IMG/VR virus record: IMGVR_UViG_3300032323_002909
Span: 86,462-150,461 of that record
Length of the DNA stretch: 64,000 nt
Direction: 5' to 3' (one strand)
From: a virus
The translations under genes were made by a program, and so were the position numbers. This document shows, in pieces, positions 35,253-44,394 of this stretch. The notes under the pieces were generated by a model. That model did no database searches and had not been told where the DNA came from. It was given only the letters and a program-made list of their open reading frames with translations. Numbering within the stretch: the stretch's first letter is position 1; every line of letters begins with the position of its first letter.

Positions 35253-37333
35253 ACCAGTCCGAGGGATTGATAAAGATTGTCTCTGAATAAAAAATTGATC
35301 AGAAATGACCTAAATTCAGGTAATTCGTGTTCCACGAGTATAAATTCTCCGTTTTGTGTTAATAATGGTTGATTATCTTCACCTCTAATAACATATTCCG
35401 AAAACAACATATCGTAATATATACTACTATTGTCCAATATGGTATTATCATATACAGTATTATCGTAGCCATCAACATACTCGAAAAATAAATAATATTT
35501 TTCCATGTCTTTATATTGAAATTCTGATGGTAAAACTAATCCCCACCCCCAATTCGAATTATACCCCGATAATTTGTAAGAATTCGTCCCTGTTTCTTCA
35601 GTTGGTTGTCTAGTGTTTAACAACGTATATTCATTACTAAATTTTTCGAGTGCTACTATAGGTATACCTGCTGATATTGTGTATGTGTCAGTGTTAATAC
35701 GATCACCTAAATTCGTTCCATATATTTCTTTTGTCGAGAATCCTCTAATATCAAAGTTTTGATTGAATTTATTTTTAATACCCAACAACTTATTATCGGT
35801 CATCGAAGATAAATCCATTATTCTTTTAATTTTTTCAGGATATGCTATTAACAGAGAGTCATAGATATTGTTGGGCGTTATCCCCATCATTTTCATCTGA
35901 GAAATCAATGCTGTAATTTCATTTCTATCAACATCTTGTGTATTACCTACAAAATTTGATATTTTTTCATATATTTTTTTACCCAAAGTATCATATGATG
36001 AGTCTATATTTCCAAATATTGAACCGATGAATTCATCAAACAGAATATTTTTCTCTAATAAAATTTCTTGAAATCTCAATCCTTTGAACATCTCAGTAGC
36101 ATCAAAGTCTTCATTTATTTTAGTCATCGAAATGAAATTTTGGGGATAAACATCAAATACATTAGATGCACCATTTAATGTGTAAACTGTTCCATTTATA
36201 GACGATATACTGCCACTTACTGTAATTTTAACATCGTTTAGTTTTTCATCGCTATCAAATATGATACTTTTCCGAACAGAACCATCGAAATTTTCAATAT
36301 TTTTTAATGTATAATACGCACTATCGATCAAATCTTCACCTGATAATACTTGAAATGTAAAGGTGGATGCTGATAATGGTTTAAGACTCTTAACAGTAAA
36401 ATGATCTTCATCTTTTACTTTTATCACAAAAGACATTTCAACATTATGAAATTTTTCACTATCAATATCAAACACTGTTGATGGATAGAATTCACCATCC
36501 ATACCATTGGTTGTTATACTAAACTTATTAATTGTATCATTTTCAATAATCTTTGCGGATAATGTTATCGAGGAGTTGTTATTGTATATTTCATTAGTTC
36601 TTCTATCGAAGAAAAACTCGATATTAACATCATCTATTGTATCATTTTTAAAAAATACTGTATTCTTACCAGAAAGACCAACATAAAATGAACCGTCATC
36701 ACTTTTATCAGCGAATACTAATGTATTGTTTGCAATTTTTGCATATACCTCTGATGTAGGTATGGCTATTTTATCAACTTCGATATATTCGAAAGACTTT
36801 TTTTGATAATTGTATTTTTTTTCAAACATTGAATAATTATTTTTCAAATGTCTGAATTTATCTGCCGTATTTTGAAAGTAATAAATACTATCAGAATTAT
36901 AAACTCTGTAATAAATATCACCTTGTTCAGTATTTAAAGGATAAAACGCTACAAGGTTGATAGGTCCTCCGATTTTACCTGTTTTCCATGTGATATCATT
37001 GTTGTATGTTGGATCGTCAAACGTTATATTAAAAGTATGTGGTAAAAAATCTTTAATTACTACTGGTTTAGAATTAACAGAAATGATGGCATTGGAAAAA
37101 CAATCATAAATTGTTAAATTAGTCACATATTTTCCAGCTTTTTCGTAATATTTTGTAGCTGTTAGTGCTGAAGAATAAGTATTGTCTCCAAAATCCCATA
37201 ATAATTTTATAAATGAAAAATTAGTTACATTTGGTATAAAAGTCAATGGGGTTTCCTTCAATGCGTAGGAACTCAAAGAATTTTGATTTTTGAAATCAAT
37301 TATAGAATAATTAATGTTTTCTAAATTACTCAT
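35246..37333 (-). CDS. Baseplate structural protein with PKD domain
   Basis: 695 residues. A clear PKD domain lies near 35-85 (LLWDFGDNTYSSALTATKYY, then EKAGKYVTNLTIYD). Further beta-rich segments follow, then a helical region near 430-500 (EILLEKNILFDEFIGSIFGN), and a C-terminal part ending LINFLFRDNLYQSLGLVK. It overlaps gp6 by 8 bp, so it is probably translated with it and attached to the baseplate wedge. Confidence 0.65.
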   Translation of the reverse strand: MSNLENINYSIIDFKNQNSLSSYALKETPLTFIPNVTNFSFIKLLWDFGDNTYSSALTATKYYEKAGKYVTNLTIYDCFSNAIISVNSKPVVIKDFLPHTFNITFDDPTYNNDITWKTGKIGGPINLVAFYPLNTEQGDIYYRVYNSDSIYYFQNTADKFRHLKNNYSMFEKKYNYQKKSFEYIEVDKIAIPTSEVYAKIANNTLVFADKSDDGSFYVGLSGKNTVFFKNDTIDDVNIEFFFDRRTNEIYNNNSSITLSAKIIENDTINKFSITTNGMDGEFYPSTVFDIDSEKFHNVEMSFVIKVKDEDHFTVKSLKPLSASTFTFQVLSGEDLIDSAYYTLKNIENFDGSVRKSIIFDSDEKLNDVKITVSGSISSINGTVYTLNGASNVFDVYPQNFISMTKINEDFDATEMFKGLRFQEILLEKNILFDEFIGSIFGNIDSSYDTLGKKIYEKISNFVGNTQDVDRNEITALISQMKMMGITPNNIYDSLLIAYPEKIKRIMDLSSMTDNKLLGIKNKFNQNFDIRGFSTKEIYGTNLGDRINTDTYTISAGIPIVALEKFSNEYTLLNTRQPTEETGTNSYKLSGYNSNWGWGLVLPSEFQYKDMEKYYLFFEYVDGYDNTVYDNTILDNSSIYYDMLFSEYVIRGEDNQPLLTQNGEFILVEHELPEFRSFLINFLFRDNLYQSLGLVK

Positions 37334-39134
37334 TTGTTATTACTATTTTTTTGTATATTGATTGTGGATTGTAAAAGTATGGAAATTTGAAAAATTCCAA
37401 GGTTGTCGTTTGTGATACAATACTTTCATCAGAATTTTCATATATCGGATTCCATGCAAAAAATGATATACCATTGAATACTTCATTGTTATTAACCGTT
37501 TTGAGTCCAGATACTCCTTCTAATTTTAAAATGTTGGACGTTAATTGTGATAAATCCAATTTCTGACCCAATTTGTTATTAGAATTTTTGAAAAACTCCA
37601 ATATAATATCTCCGATTTTTCGTTTTAATGTTTCGGGATTTGTTCTAAAATTGTTTGTTCTGGATATTTCCAAATAACTACTGTTAATAACATCCAAAGT
37701 CGGTGTCGAGTTTGTATAACCAATATCAAATGCTACATAAACAGGATCTCTTGGTATGATCTCATGACTAATTATTTTTCTAGTCGAGGCTTTATCGATG
37801 ATAAGATTTTTTAAACTATTTGAAAGAAAAGGTGGATACGATCCATCCGTTGTTATTTCAAATTTAGGAACGCAAAATATGTTTACATTATTAAAATCAC
37901 AAGAATCCGCAAAATTTACTTGATTTATAATTACCCTATTCGATTTGTTAGGGTCTACGCAAATTTTGTAGAAGTAATCAATATATTCACTTATGAAAGT
38001 TTTATTACTAACTGTTTTAACAGATGCGATGATATTTGACAGTTCTTTGCCTAAAAATGCATCATCATAATCTTGTTCTGTTACCAATTTTAGCTGAGAA
38101 TTTAGATATTTTGGAACATTTTCTTTAATTTGTTCAACCGTTTCAGCATTTGAAACTGGTGTTGAATTTTCAGTATTGTTGAATGATAAAGTTCCAGTAT
38201 TTGACAAGTTTATAACCTCATCAGTGCTAATAACCGTTGTGTCGGCATATATTTCATTAAAACGTGAAGTGTTATAGTTGAATAACTTATTACCATTGAT
38301 AGCACCTTTGCTAATTATCCCTTTGGTATTATCACTTAACAGGTAATATATTGCCACCTCGTCTTCATTTTTCAATTTTCTACCAAAAACATCATTTCCA
38401 AATTTTACTTCATATAACCCATTATCGTTTAGTCTTACACTATAATATCGGTCGTTATTTCTGGCTAAGAAAATATTTTCAATCTGTTCATAACGATGCC
38501 ACTTACCGTCAATTTTTTCTTTAACATAAACACTTATAGTACCATCTGCAATAAAACGTACATCATTTTTATCTACTCTATTCTCTACGACAATTGGTAA
38601 AGTTTCAAAATCTACTCCAATAGCGGTATATATTGGATATTCATTGATATTACCTTGATATAAAATTAGATTATTTTTAATATTTTCAATGTTTTGCTCA
38701 CCCGAAACAGTCTTTTCAAATGTGAAATCATCTAAAATAGTGTATGCGATCTTATCAACTAGAAAAAAACTATATTTTTTGAGTGTATAGCTACCTTCGG
38801 GGAGAGCAGAACTTGCAGTGCAATCGACAGGAACTAATGATGTCTGTTTACCTGTTGGTTTATAACCTATTAAATTTACAATTTTATTTACATTTTCATA
38901 CAATGTTGCTTGCGAAAACATACTTTCGGATGCGGTCTGATTCAAATAAAACAGCAAAACATGGTAACTATATGCAATTATATCAATAAAAGCTGCTAAA
39001 TTACTACCTTCATAATTTTGATCAGTAAAAGTAGCATTTTCATTCAATCTTTGGATGATAAAATCTTTCAGAGAAAGAGCATCGAAATTGATGTAAGCGT
39101 TTTGTGGTAAATTGTATTCCAGAGATTCTTTCAT
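37326..39134 (-). CDS. 6: Baseplate wedge protein gp6
   Basis: 602 residues (T4 gp6 has 660). The N-terminus (FDALSLKDFIIQRLNENATF, NYEGSNLAAFIDIIAYSYHV, LYENVNKIVNLIGYKPTGKQ) is the typical gp6/gpJ-like opening. The C-terminal part matches the wedge core, with SQLTSNILKLEGVSGLKTV. It forms the hexagonal ring of the baseplate with gp25 and gp53. A late promoter precedes it, and its neighbour gp25 supports the call. Confidence 0.88.
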   Translation of the reverse strand: MKESLEYNLPQNAYINFDALSLKDFIIQRLNENATFTDQNYEGSNLAAFIDIIAYSYHVLLFYLNQTASESMFSQATLYENVNKIVNLIGYKPTGKQTSLVPVDCTASSALPEGSYTLKKYSFFLVDKIAYTILDDFTFEKTVSGEQNIENIKNNLILYQGNINEYPIYTAIGVDFETLPIVVENRVDKNDVRFIADGTISVYVKEKIDGKWHRYEQIENIFLARNNDRYYSVRLNDNGLYEVKFGNDVFGRKLKNEDEVAIYYLLSDNTKGIISKGAINGNKLFNYNTSRFNEIYADTTVISTDEVINLSNTGTLSFNNTENSTPVSNAETVEQIKENVPKYLNSQLKLVTEQDYDDAFLGKELSNIIASVKTVSNKTFISEYIDYFYKICVDPNKSNRVIINQVNFADSCDFNNVNIFCVPKFEITTDGSYPPFLSNSLKNLIIDKASTRKIISHEIIPRDPVYVAFDIGYTNSTPTLDVINSSYLEISRTNNFRTNPETLKRKIGDIILEFFKNSNNKLGQKLDLSQLTSNILKLEGVSGLKTVNNNEVFNGISFFAWNPIYENSDESIVSQTTTLEFFKFPYFYNPQSIYKKIVITNE

Positions 39135-39146
39135 TATAATTATTTA
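39135..39146 (-). promoter_or_regulatory. Late promoter (TAAATA-N6-ATG)
   Basis: Minus-strand TAAATA at 39146-39141. Its TAA is the gp25 stop codon. Then ATTATA, then the ATG at 39134. Confidence 0.65.
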
Positions 39147-39629
39147 GAGTGTTGTATAGCCTATCGTGTTTAATTTCGATTTAATCGATAATCCTTCTAC
39201 GTTTAACGAAGGAACATTTATTTGTAAGTAAATTTCATATTCATTATCATCTGGTTTAGGAACCACAAGAACTCCAGATACTTCGATTCTTGGTTCACTC
39301 AGCGACAATTTTCTAATAATATCATCCTGTATCACATCTGCGGTGTATTTATTAATAGGTTCGAATAAAAATCTACGTAAATCTACTCCAAAAGTAGGAT
39401 TTAATATTTTTTGTCCAGGTGATGTTAGAAAACAATTCGCTACACTATTTTTAATTGCTTCGATATCAAAAATTGCTTGGACATCTTTCAAACTCTCTTT
39501 TTTATTGAGTTGACTATTCACATAATATTGTGTATTAAGGTCAAAATCGATATCTTTATACAAATAACCATTATCTAATGACTTTTGCTTAATATCGTTA
39601 TTTTTAAGAGATGTTATCTTTATGCTCAT
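39144..39629 (-). CDS. 25: Baseplate wedge protein gp25 (lysozyme-like fold family)
   Basis: 161 residues. AIKNSVANCFLTSPGQKILN, PTFGVDLRRFLFEP and DVIQDDIIRKLSLSEPRIEV match the gp25/W protein family, including the invariant N..T..GE/Q-type turn and RxFLFEP. It is part of the inner baseplate that triggers sheath contraction. A perfect inverted-repeat divergent late promoter controls this gene and the repeat protein at 39661. Confidence 0.88.
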   Translation of the reverse strand: MSIKITSLKNNDIKQKSLDNGYLYKDIDFDLNTQYYVNSQLNKKESLKDVQAIFDIEAIKNSVANCFLTSPGQKILNPTFGVDLRRFLFEPINKYTADVIQDDIIRKLSLSEPRIEVSGVLVVPKPDDNEYEIYLQINVPSLNVEGLSIKSKLNTIGYTTL

Positions 39630-39640
39630 ACAATTATTTA
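39630..39640 (-). promoter_or_regulatory. Late promoter of gp25, leaderless (TAAATA-N5-ATG)
   Basis: Minus-strand TAAATA at 39640-39635, ATTGT, ATG at 39629. Confidence 0.75.
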
Positions 39641-39649
39641 GATTCTTAT

Positions 39650-39660
39650 TAAATAATTGT
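39650..39660 (+). promoter_or_regulatory. Late promoter of repeat protein, leaderless (TAAATA-N5-ATG)
   Basis: TAAATA at 39650-39655, ATTGT, ATG at 39661. It is the mirror image of the gp25 promoter. Confidence 0.75.
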
Positions 39661-42288
39661 ATGCCAAAGATTTCTCAACTTAATTCAGCATTAACACCAT
39701 TATCAGGAAAAGAAGTAATCGTTCTTAACCAGAACGGGGTGACATATAATACTGAATTGGATACGCTCACACAGTTTATCAGTGCTTCTACTAGAATAGG
39801 TGATTTGTCTAGCAATCTAACCAATTTGACAACTTTGGTTAGAGTATCAAGTGGTGATTGGGAGAATACCCATACTACAATGACTTTATTGTCTGGGAAT
39901 TGGCAGAGCACTTACACCACTTTTTCAAGCAATTCGGCTAATTTTGCTGTCAAAAACGCCAATAATTTTTTTACTGCTGATCAAACTTTTTCAACAGGTC
40001 GAATCAACTTGAGCACATTTCCAATACGAGTATTGGCAGATAGTAATATTTCTATTGGTTTAAGCGCAGGTAATCTAACAACAAGTCCTACTAATACCAC
40101 ATTTATAGGTCGTAATGCTGGAAACAATGCGACATCCGTCACAAATTCTAATTTTATAGGTTTAAATGCTGGTCTCTCTGCTACAAATGCTAGCAATTCG
40201 AATTTCTTTGGTAATAATGCTGGAAATCGCGCCACAATTGCCGAAAATTCTAATTTCTTAGGTCGTAATGCTGGTCTCTCTGCTACAAATGCTAATAATT
40301 CTAATTTCTTGGGTCAAAATGCTGGACATGGAGCTACAAATGCTGCTTCTTCTAATTTTTTCGGTAATTGTGCTGGAAATCGAGCTATTAATGCTAATAA
40401 TTCTAATTTCTTAGGTGCTTATGCTGGATTTTGTGCTACAAATGCTTATAATTCTAATTTTTTAGGTCCAGATGCTGGATGTAGAGCTACAAATGCTAAA
40501 CAATCTAATTTTTTAGGTAATAATGCTGGAGAATGCGCTACAAATGCTTGTTATTCTAATTTCCTTGGTAAAAATGCTGGAAACCGTGCTACAAGTGCTG
40601 TTGTTTCCAATTTTATAGGTAATAACGCTGGCTTTTATGCTACAAATTCTAGTAATTCTAATTTTTTTGGTGGAGACACTGGACAATGCGCTACAAATGC
40701 TAGTTATTCTAATTTCTTGGGTAATCAAGCTGGAAAATACGGGACTAATGCTAATAATTCTAATTTCTTTGGTAGAAATGCTGGATATTGCGCTACAAAC
40801 GCTAACAATTCTAATTTCTTAGGTAGAGAAGCTGGATATTGCGCTACAAATGCTTCTTTTTCTAATTTTTTGGGTAATAATGCTGGTCTCTCTGCCAGAA
40901 ATGCTTTTTTTTCTAATTTCTTAGGTAGAAATTCTGGAAATCTCGCTACTTTTTCTTGTTGCTCTAATTTTTTCGGTAGTGCTGCTGGATCTAATGCTAC
41001 GTGCGCCCACAATTCTAATTTTGTGGGTGGGAGTGCTGGATTTGGTGCTACAAATGCTTGTTATTCTAATTTTGTAGGTAAGAATAGTGGAGGATCTGCC
41101 ACAAATGCTAATAATTCTAATTTCTTCGGTGAATCTGCTGGATACAACGCGACTGATGCTAATAATTCTAATTTTTTTGGACAGGAAGCTGGAAACAACG
41201 CGACTGATGCTAATAATTCTAATTTTTTAGGTGGCAGTGCTGGATATCAAGCTACAAATGCTAATAATTCCAATTTTTTAGGTAATAATGCTGGATATTG
41301 CGCTACAAATGCTAATGATTCTAATTTTTTAGGTAACAGTGCTGGATATTGCGCTACATATGCTTCTAATTCTAATTTCTTCGGCAATAATGCTGGATTT
41401 GGTGCTACTAATGCTAATAATTCCAATTTTTTAGGCTCTGGCGCTGGAGGTCACGCTTCTTGTGCTTACTTTTCTAATTTTCTGGGTGAATTCGCTGGAA
41501 ATTCCGCTACAAGTGCTAATAATTCTAATTTTTTTGGTAGTTTTGCTGGATACTTTGCTACAAATGCTAATAATTCCAATTTCTTCGGCGATAATGCTGG
41601 ATTTTGTGCAACCGATGCTAGTCATTCCAATTTCTTCGGTAATTATGCTGGTCTCTCTGCTACAAATGCTTACGATTCCAATTTCTTTGGTAACTGTGCT
41701 GGAGTTGGTGCTTACAATGCCGACATATCTAATTTCTTTGGTAAAAATGCTGGATATTACGCTACAAATGCTACTAGTTCCAATTTCTTCGGTGAAAATG
41801 CTGGTAGAGACGCTACAAATGCTGCTAATTCTAATTTCTTTGGCTATAATGCTGGTAGAGGTGCTGCAAGTGCTAGTCATTCCAATTTCTTAGGTTATAA
41901 CGCTGGACAGCTTGCTACAAATGCTGATAATTCTAATTTCTTTGGTAATAATGCTGGTTGTAATGCTGTAAATGCTTCTTATTCTGTATTCATAGGAGCA
42001 AATGCTGGTAGAGATGCTGGTCAGTCTAATAATTCCGTATTTATTGGTCGAAATTCAAATAATGGAATTAATGCTTGTAATGGAGTAGCTATCGGTGCTT
42101 ACACTCAAGTGGGTAATAGTGGCATTGCTATCGGTCGTGGTGCTTGTAGCCCAAGTAATGAATTATCATTCGGAAGCAACGCTTATCCCGTTGCAACATT
42201 ACCAGGTGGAACGTTTTATAGTTCGTATTGTAGCTTGGTAGTTTTCGTAAATGGCACATGTTTTAAAATACCGCTATTAAGTCCTTAA
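39661..42288 (+). CDS. Fibre-like protein built of 38 tandem 17-residue repeats
   Basis: 875 residues. An N-terminal region (1-145, with LSGKEVIVLNQNGVTYNTEL) resembles fibre attachment domains. Then come about 38 units of the form SNFxGxxAGxxATNAxx, exactly 17 residues each. The C-terminal part has GVAIGAYTQVGNSGIAIGRG, which resembles the AIG repeats of YadA-type trimeric adhesin heads. A stacked beta-roll or beta-helix fibre is likely, displayed on the virion. Many units carry Cys (GYCATNA). It is the only plus-strand gene at this edge of the minus-strand baseplate block. The start at 39661 is fixed by the late promoter. Confidence 0.7.
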   Translation: MPKISQLNSALTPLSGKEVIVLNQNGVTYNTELDTLTQFISASTRIGDLSSNLTNLTTLVRVSSGDWENTHTTMTLLSGNWQSTYTTFSSNSANFAVKNANNFFTADQTFSTGRINLSTFPIRVLADSNISIGLSAGNLTTSPTNTTFIGRNAGNNATSVTNSNFIGLNAGLSATNASNSNFFGNNAGNRATIAENSNFLGRNAGLSATNANNSNFLGQNAGHGATNAASSNFFGNCAGNRAINANNSNFLGAYAGFCATNAYNSNFLGPDAGCRATNAKQSNFLGNNAGECATNACYSNFLGKNAGNRATSAVVSNFIGNNAGFYATNSSNSNFFGGDTGQCATNASYSNFLGNQAGKYGTNANNSNFFGRNAGYCATNANNSNFLGREAGYCATNASFSNFLGNNAGLSARNAFFSNFLGRNSGNLATFSCCSNFFGSAAGSNATCAHNSNFVGGSAGFGATNACYSNFVGKNSGGSATNANNSNFFGESAGYNATDANNSNFFGQEAGNNATDANNSNFLGGSAGYQATNANNSNFLGNNAGYCATNANDSNFLGNSAGYCATYASNSNFFGNNAGFGATNANNSNFLGSGAGGHASCAYFSNFLGEFAGNSATSANNSNFFGSFAGYFATNANNSNFFGDNAGFCATDASHSNFFGNYAGLSATNAYDSNFFGNCAGVGAYNADISNFFGKNAGYYATNATSSNFFGENAGRDATNAANSNFFGYNAGRGAASASHSNFLGYNAGQLATNADNSNFFGNNAGCNAVNASYSVFIGANAGRDAGQSNNSVFIGRNSNNGINACNGVAIGAYTQVGNSGIAIGRGACSPSNELSFGSNAYPVATLPGGTFYSSYCSLVVFVNGTCFKIPLLSP
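40096..42033 (+). repeat. 38 x 51-bp tandem repeat array within the fibre gene
   Basis: The spacing from the first SNF codon (40147) to the last equivalent SVF (41983) is 1836 bp, exactly 36 periods of 51 bp, so there are no insertions or deletions between units. DNA divergence among units is moderate: core codons are kept and variable positions are scattered. Confidence 0.85.
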
Positions 42289-43070
42289 AATTTATAATTG
42301 ATATCTGCGAATCTATTATAAATAGATCCCAATACTTCTCGACTATCATCAAATTGTGGAACTACTACTGGTCTGATTGTATGTAAATCGGTGAATCCAT
42401 GTTCAGCATCATTTTCAACAGTATATTGTTTCACACTATTGAAATCGTGATTATAATTAGGTTTTCCTAAAAAGTCATATACCCGACTCATTACTAAGTT
42501 TGGTGTTTTAGTTAATTCAGTATAGTCGATAAAGTGAAATTTGTGACGGTGTCCACGAAAAAACGCATCCTGAACACTGTTATAAGTACCTCCTATCAAT
42601 CCGTTAGCCGCCATCCAATTATTGACACGATTTTCTATAGTGTTCATACCATCGCCTCTCATCATAGGACTATCAATATTCTTAATTTCTTTACGATATA
42701 GTTTTTCCATCGATGCTACAATCTGATTGATTGGTCTAACAGTGGTGAGAATTTTAATTTCTTTTTCTAAAGCCAATTCTACAAGCTCGATATTAGCTGC
42801 CCAATTTCTAGATTTATTGAATACTATCGGTCTATCAGTCTCAGCATGATAAGATTGAAATAAATCACGAATAATTTTTAATTGTTTCTTGGAAGTTTCA
42901 GATGCTTTAATAATCGGATTTGTTTTCCAAAATTGATGAATACCTACAATTAATTCGGATAATCCACTTGTTGGTGTTACATGGAAATCAGGATTTTGTG
43001 CCAAAATATTACAAAATAAAGTTGATCCAGAGCGCGGCATACCATTAATAAAGTAGATTTCTTTTTCCAT
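42285..43070 (-). CDS. Sulfotransferase
   Basis: 261 residues. The N-terminal FINGMPRSGSTLFCNIL (near 7-22) is the PAPS 5'-phosphosulfate-binding loop. TVRPINQIVASMEKLYRKE near 110-125 fits the 3'-phosphate-binding motif. It transfers sulfate from PAPS to an acceptor, probably sugars of the phage or host surface. It overlaps the fibre gene by 4 bp tail to tail and is divergent from a glycosyltransferase, so the two may act on the same glycan. It has a late-type TAAAATA promoter. Confidence 0.82.
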   Translation of the reverse strand: MEKEIYFINGMPRSGSTLFCNILAQNPDFHVTPTSGLSELIVGIHQFWKTNPIIKASETSKKQLKIIRDLFQSYHAETDRPIVFNKSRNWAANIELVELALEKEIKILTTVRPINQIVASMEKLYRKEIKNIDSPMMRGDGMNTIENRVNNWMAANGLIGGTYNSVQDAFFRGHRHKFHFIDYTELTKTPNLVMSRVYDFLGKPNYNHDFNSVKQYTVENDAEHGFTDLHTIRPVVVPQFDDSREVLGSIYNRFADINYKF

Positions 43071-43082
43071 ACTGTTATTTTA
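43071..43082 (-). promoter_or_regulatory. Late-type promoter variant (TAAAATA-N5-ATG)
   Basis: Minus-strand TAAAATA at 43082-43076, ACAGT, ATG at 43070. One extra A compared with the consensus. Confidence 0.45.
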
Positions 43083-43085
43083 ATC

Positions 43086-43119
43086 TTGATTTTTAAAATT
43101 ACAAGTATATATATCTGAT
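43086..43119 (+). promoter_or_regulatory. Early sigma-70-type promoter, leaderless
   Basis: TTGATT at 43086-43091, 16 bp spacer, TATATA at 43108-43113, 6 nt, ATG at 43120. Confidence 0.65.
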
Positions 43120-44007
43120 ATGCAAACAATATTTCATGTAACTGGAGGCTTGGGCAAACATGTTGTTGCTTCAGGCGTGATTAATTCGTATAAATATGCC
43201 AATAATGATGAGGAAATTATAGTATGTAGCGCATATCCAGAAGTCTTTAACAATAACCCAAATGTTGAGAAGTCTTTAGATATAAATAATCTTCAATATT
43301 TTTATAAACAATATATTAGTAATAAAGATGTTAAGATTTTTGCGCAGGAACCATATAAACAAGAGTCACATATCCTCAAACGTAAAAGTTTGATCGAAAC
43401 TTGGTGTGAAATGGTTGGGGTTAAATACCATAAAAAACCATCTATAAGTATTAATTTTAGGGAAAGGGAACTTGTTTCTCGTCGAATGTCATCGAATAAA
43501 CCCGTTCTCATTTTTCAACCTTTCGGGGGTAATAATAACACACTGCCTTATAATTGGGCAAGAGATATTCATCCGACGATTGCACAGTCGATTGTTAATA
43601 TGTTGACTGACAAATATAACATCATTTACATTTGCAATCCTTATCACCCTGCATTGGATAATTGCCAAAGGATTGATGAAAAACTTAGTTTAGCATCATT
43701 GGCATCATTGGTGGAACTTTCAAGTGAGAGATTTTTAATCGACTCATCTATTCAACATATTGCATTCGCATTGAATAAACCATCAACGGTTATTTGGAAT
43801 GTTACTTCACCTATTCAATTTGGTTATAATGACCTACACAATAACATTGTTAGTCCTATCGATTACAGTGGGGGTCATCGTAAATCATATTTGTTTGATT
43901 TTGAAATAGGTGGTATACCATCCGAATGTCCAGTTGCTGACTATACTGATATGTATAATATGGAAGAAATCTTTTCTACGATAAAAACATTGATGAATGA
44001 TAAATAA
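43120..44007 (+). CDS. Glycosyltransferase family 9-like (heptosyltransferase fold)
   Basis: 295 residues. It opens with a Gly-rich loop after the first strand (FHVTGGLGKHVVASGVI), and LIFQPFGGNNNTLPYNWARD near 129-150 fits the C-domain of GT9 enzymes. LIDSSIQHIAFALNKPSTVI near 205-225 matches the typical D...H.A.ALG.P..V segment. GT9 enzymes add heptose or related sugars. Here the acceptor is unknown. It has an early promoter while the divergent sulfotransferase has a late-type one. Confidence 0.72.
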   Translation: MQTIFHVTGGLGKHVVASGVINSYKYANNDEEIIVCSAYPEVFNNNPNVEKSLDINNLQYFYKQYISNKDVKIFAQEPYKQESHILKRKSLIETWCEMVGVKYHKKPSISINFRERELVSRRMSSNKPVLIFQPFGGNNNTLPYNWARDIHPTIAQSIVNMLTDKYNIIYICNPYHPALDNCQRIDEKLSLASLASLVELSSERFLIDSSIQHIAFALNKPSTVIWNVTSPIQFGYNDLHNNIVSPIDYSGGHRKSYLFDFEIGGIPSECPVADYTDMYNMEEIFSTIKTLMNDK

Positions 44008-44011
44008 TAAT
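44001..44011 (+). promoter_or_regulatory. Late promoter, leaderless (TAAATA-N5-ATG)
   Basis: TAAATA at 44001-44006, ATAAT, ATG at 44012. It overlaps the end of the GT9 gene. Confidence 0.7.
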
Positions 44012-44392
44012 ATGGCTATATTAACAGATAATAAACTTAACCAAACTCCGACTCAAACGCCAGAGCAACTTGAGACGCTCAAAAACATGCGGTTAAAGAC
44101 GACGAAAAACCATATTCTTGAACTTACTCGCGAAACGTTTAATCGTTTGGTGAATATTCAACGCAAAGGTATTGATATGGTTTGGAATAACCCAAATCTG
44201 ACACCTCAAGAAATTGTTGATGCTCTTGGTAATGACGCTGTTAAAGTGTTTGAATTTCATGGTAATCTCACTACGTTTATTCAACAATTAGCAACATCTG
44301 CTAATGTCGCGGTAGATTTGAAAACTCCTACTAACGCATTTAGTGTTGTGAGTGGGAACATTGTCGTTAGTAATAACCCATACCAAGCATAA
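44012..44392 (+). CDS. Conserved late structural protein, small
   Basis: 126 residues. A helical N-terminal half (LETLKNMRLKTTKNHILELT, then RLVNIQRKGIDMVWNNPNLT) is followed by PQEIVDALGNDAVKVFEFHG and a Ser/Thr/Asn-rich tail. I have a vague memory of this pattern in virion-associated proteins of aquatic T4-like phages, function unknown. It is followed at 2 nt by the acidic core-like gene, so the two are cotranscribed. Confidence 0.55.
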   Translation: MAILTDNKLNQTPTQTPEQLETLKNMRLKTTKNHILELTRETFNRLVNIQRKGIDMVWNNPNLTPQEIVDALGNDAVKVFEFHGNLTTFIQQLATSANVAVDLKTPTNAFSVVSGNIVVSNNPYQA

Positions 44393-44394
44393 TT

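Larger units (their letters stand above)
39627..39663. repeat. Perfect 14-bp inverted repeat with both start codons (divergent late promoter pair)
   Basis: CATACAATTATTTA at 39627-39640 and TAAATAATTGTATG at 39650-39663, separated by 9 bp. Each arm holds a TAAATA box, the ATTGT spacer and the ATG of the gene it drives. Confidence 0.85.

Noticed and set aside
40513-41893. Several frames on both strands inside the repeat fibre gene
   Set aside because: They are side effects of 51-bp repeats having no stop codons in other frames. They show the same period and no late promoter.
40096-42033. Regular repeats as a CRISPR array
   Set aside because: The units are coding throughout, contiguous with no spacers, and vary at codon positions as a protein repeat does.
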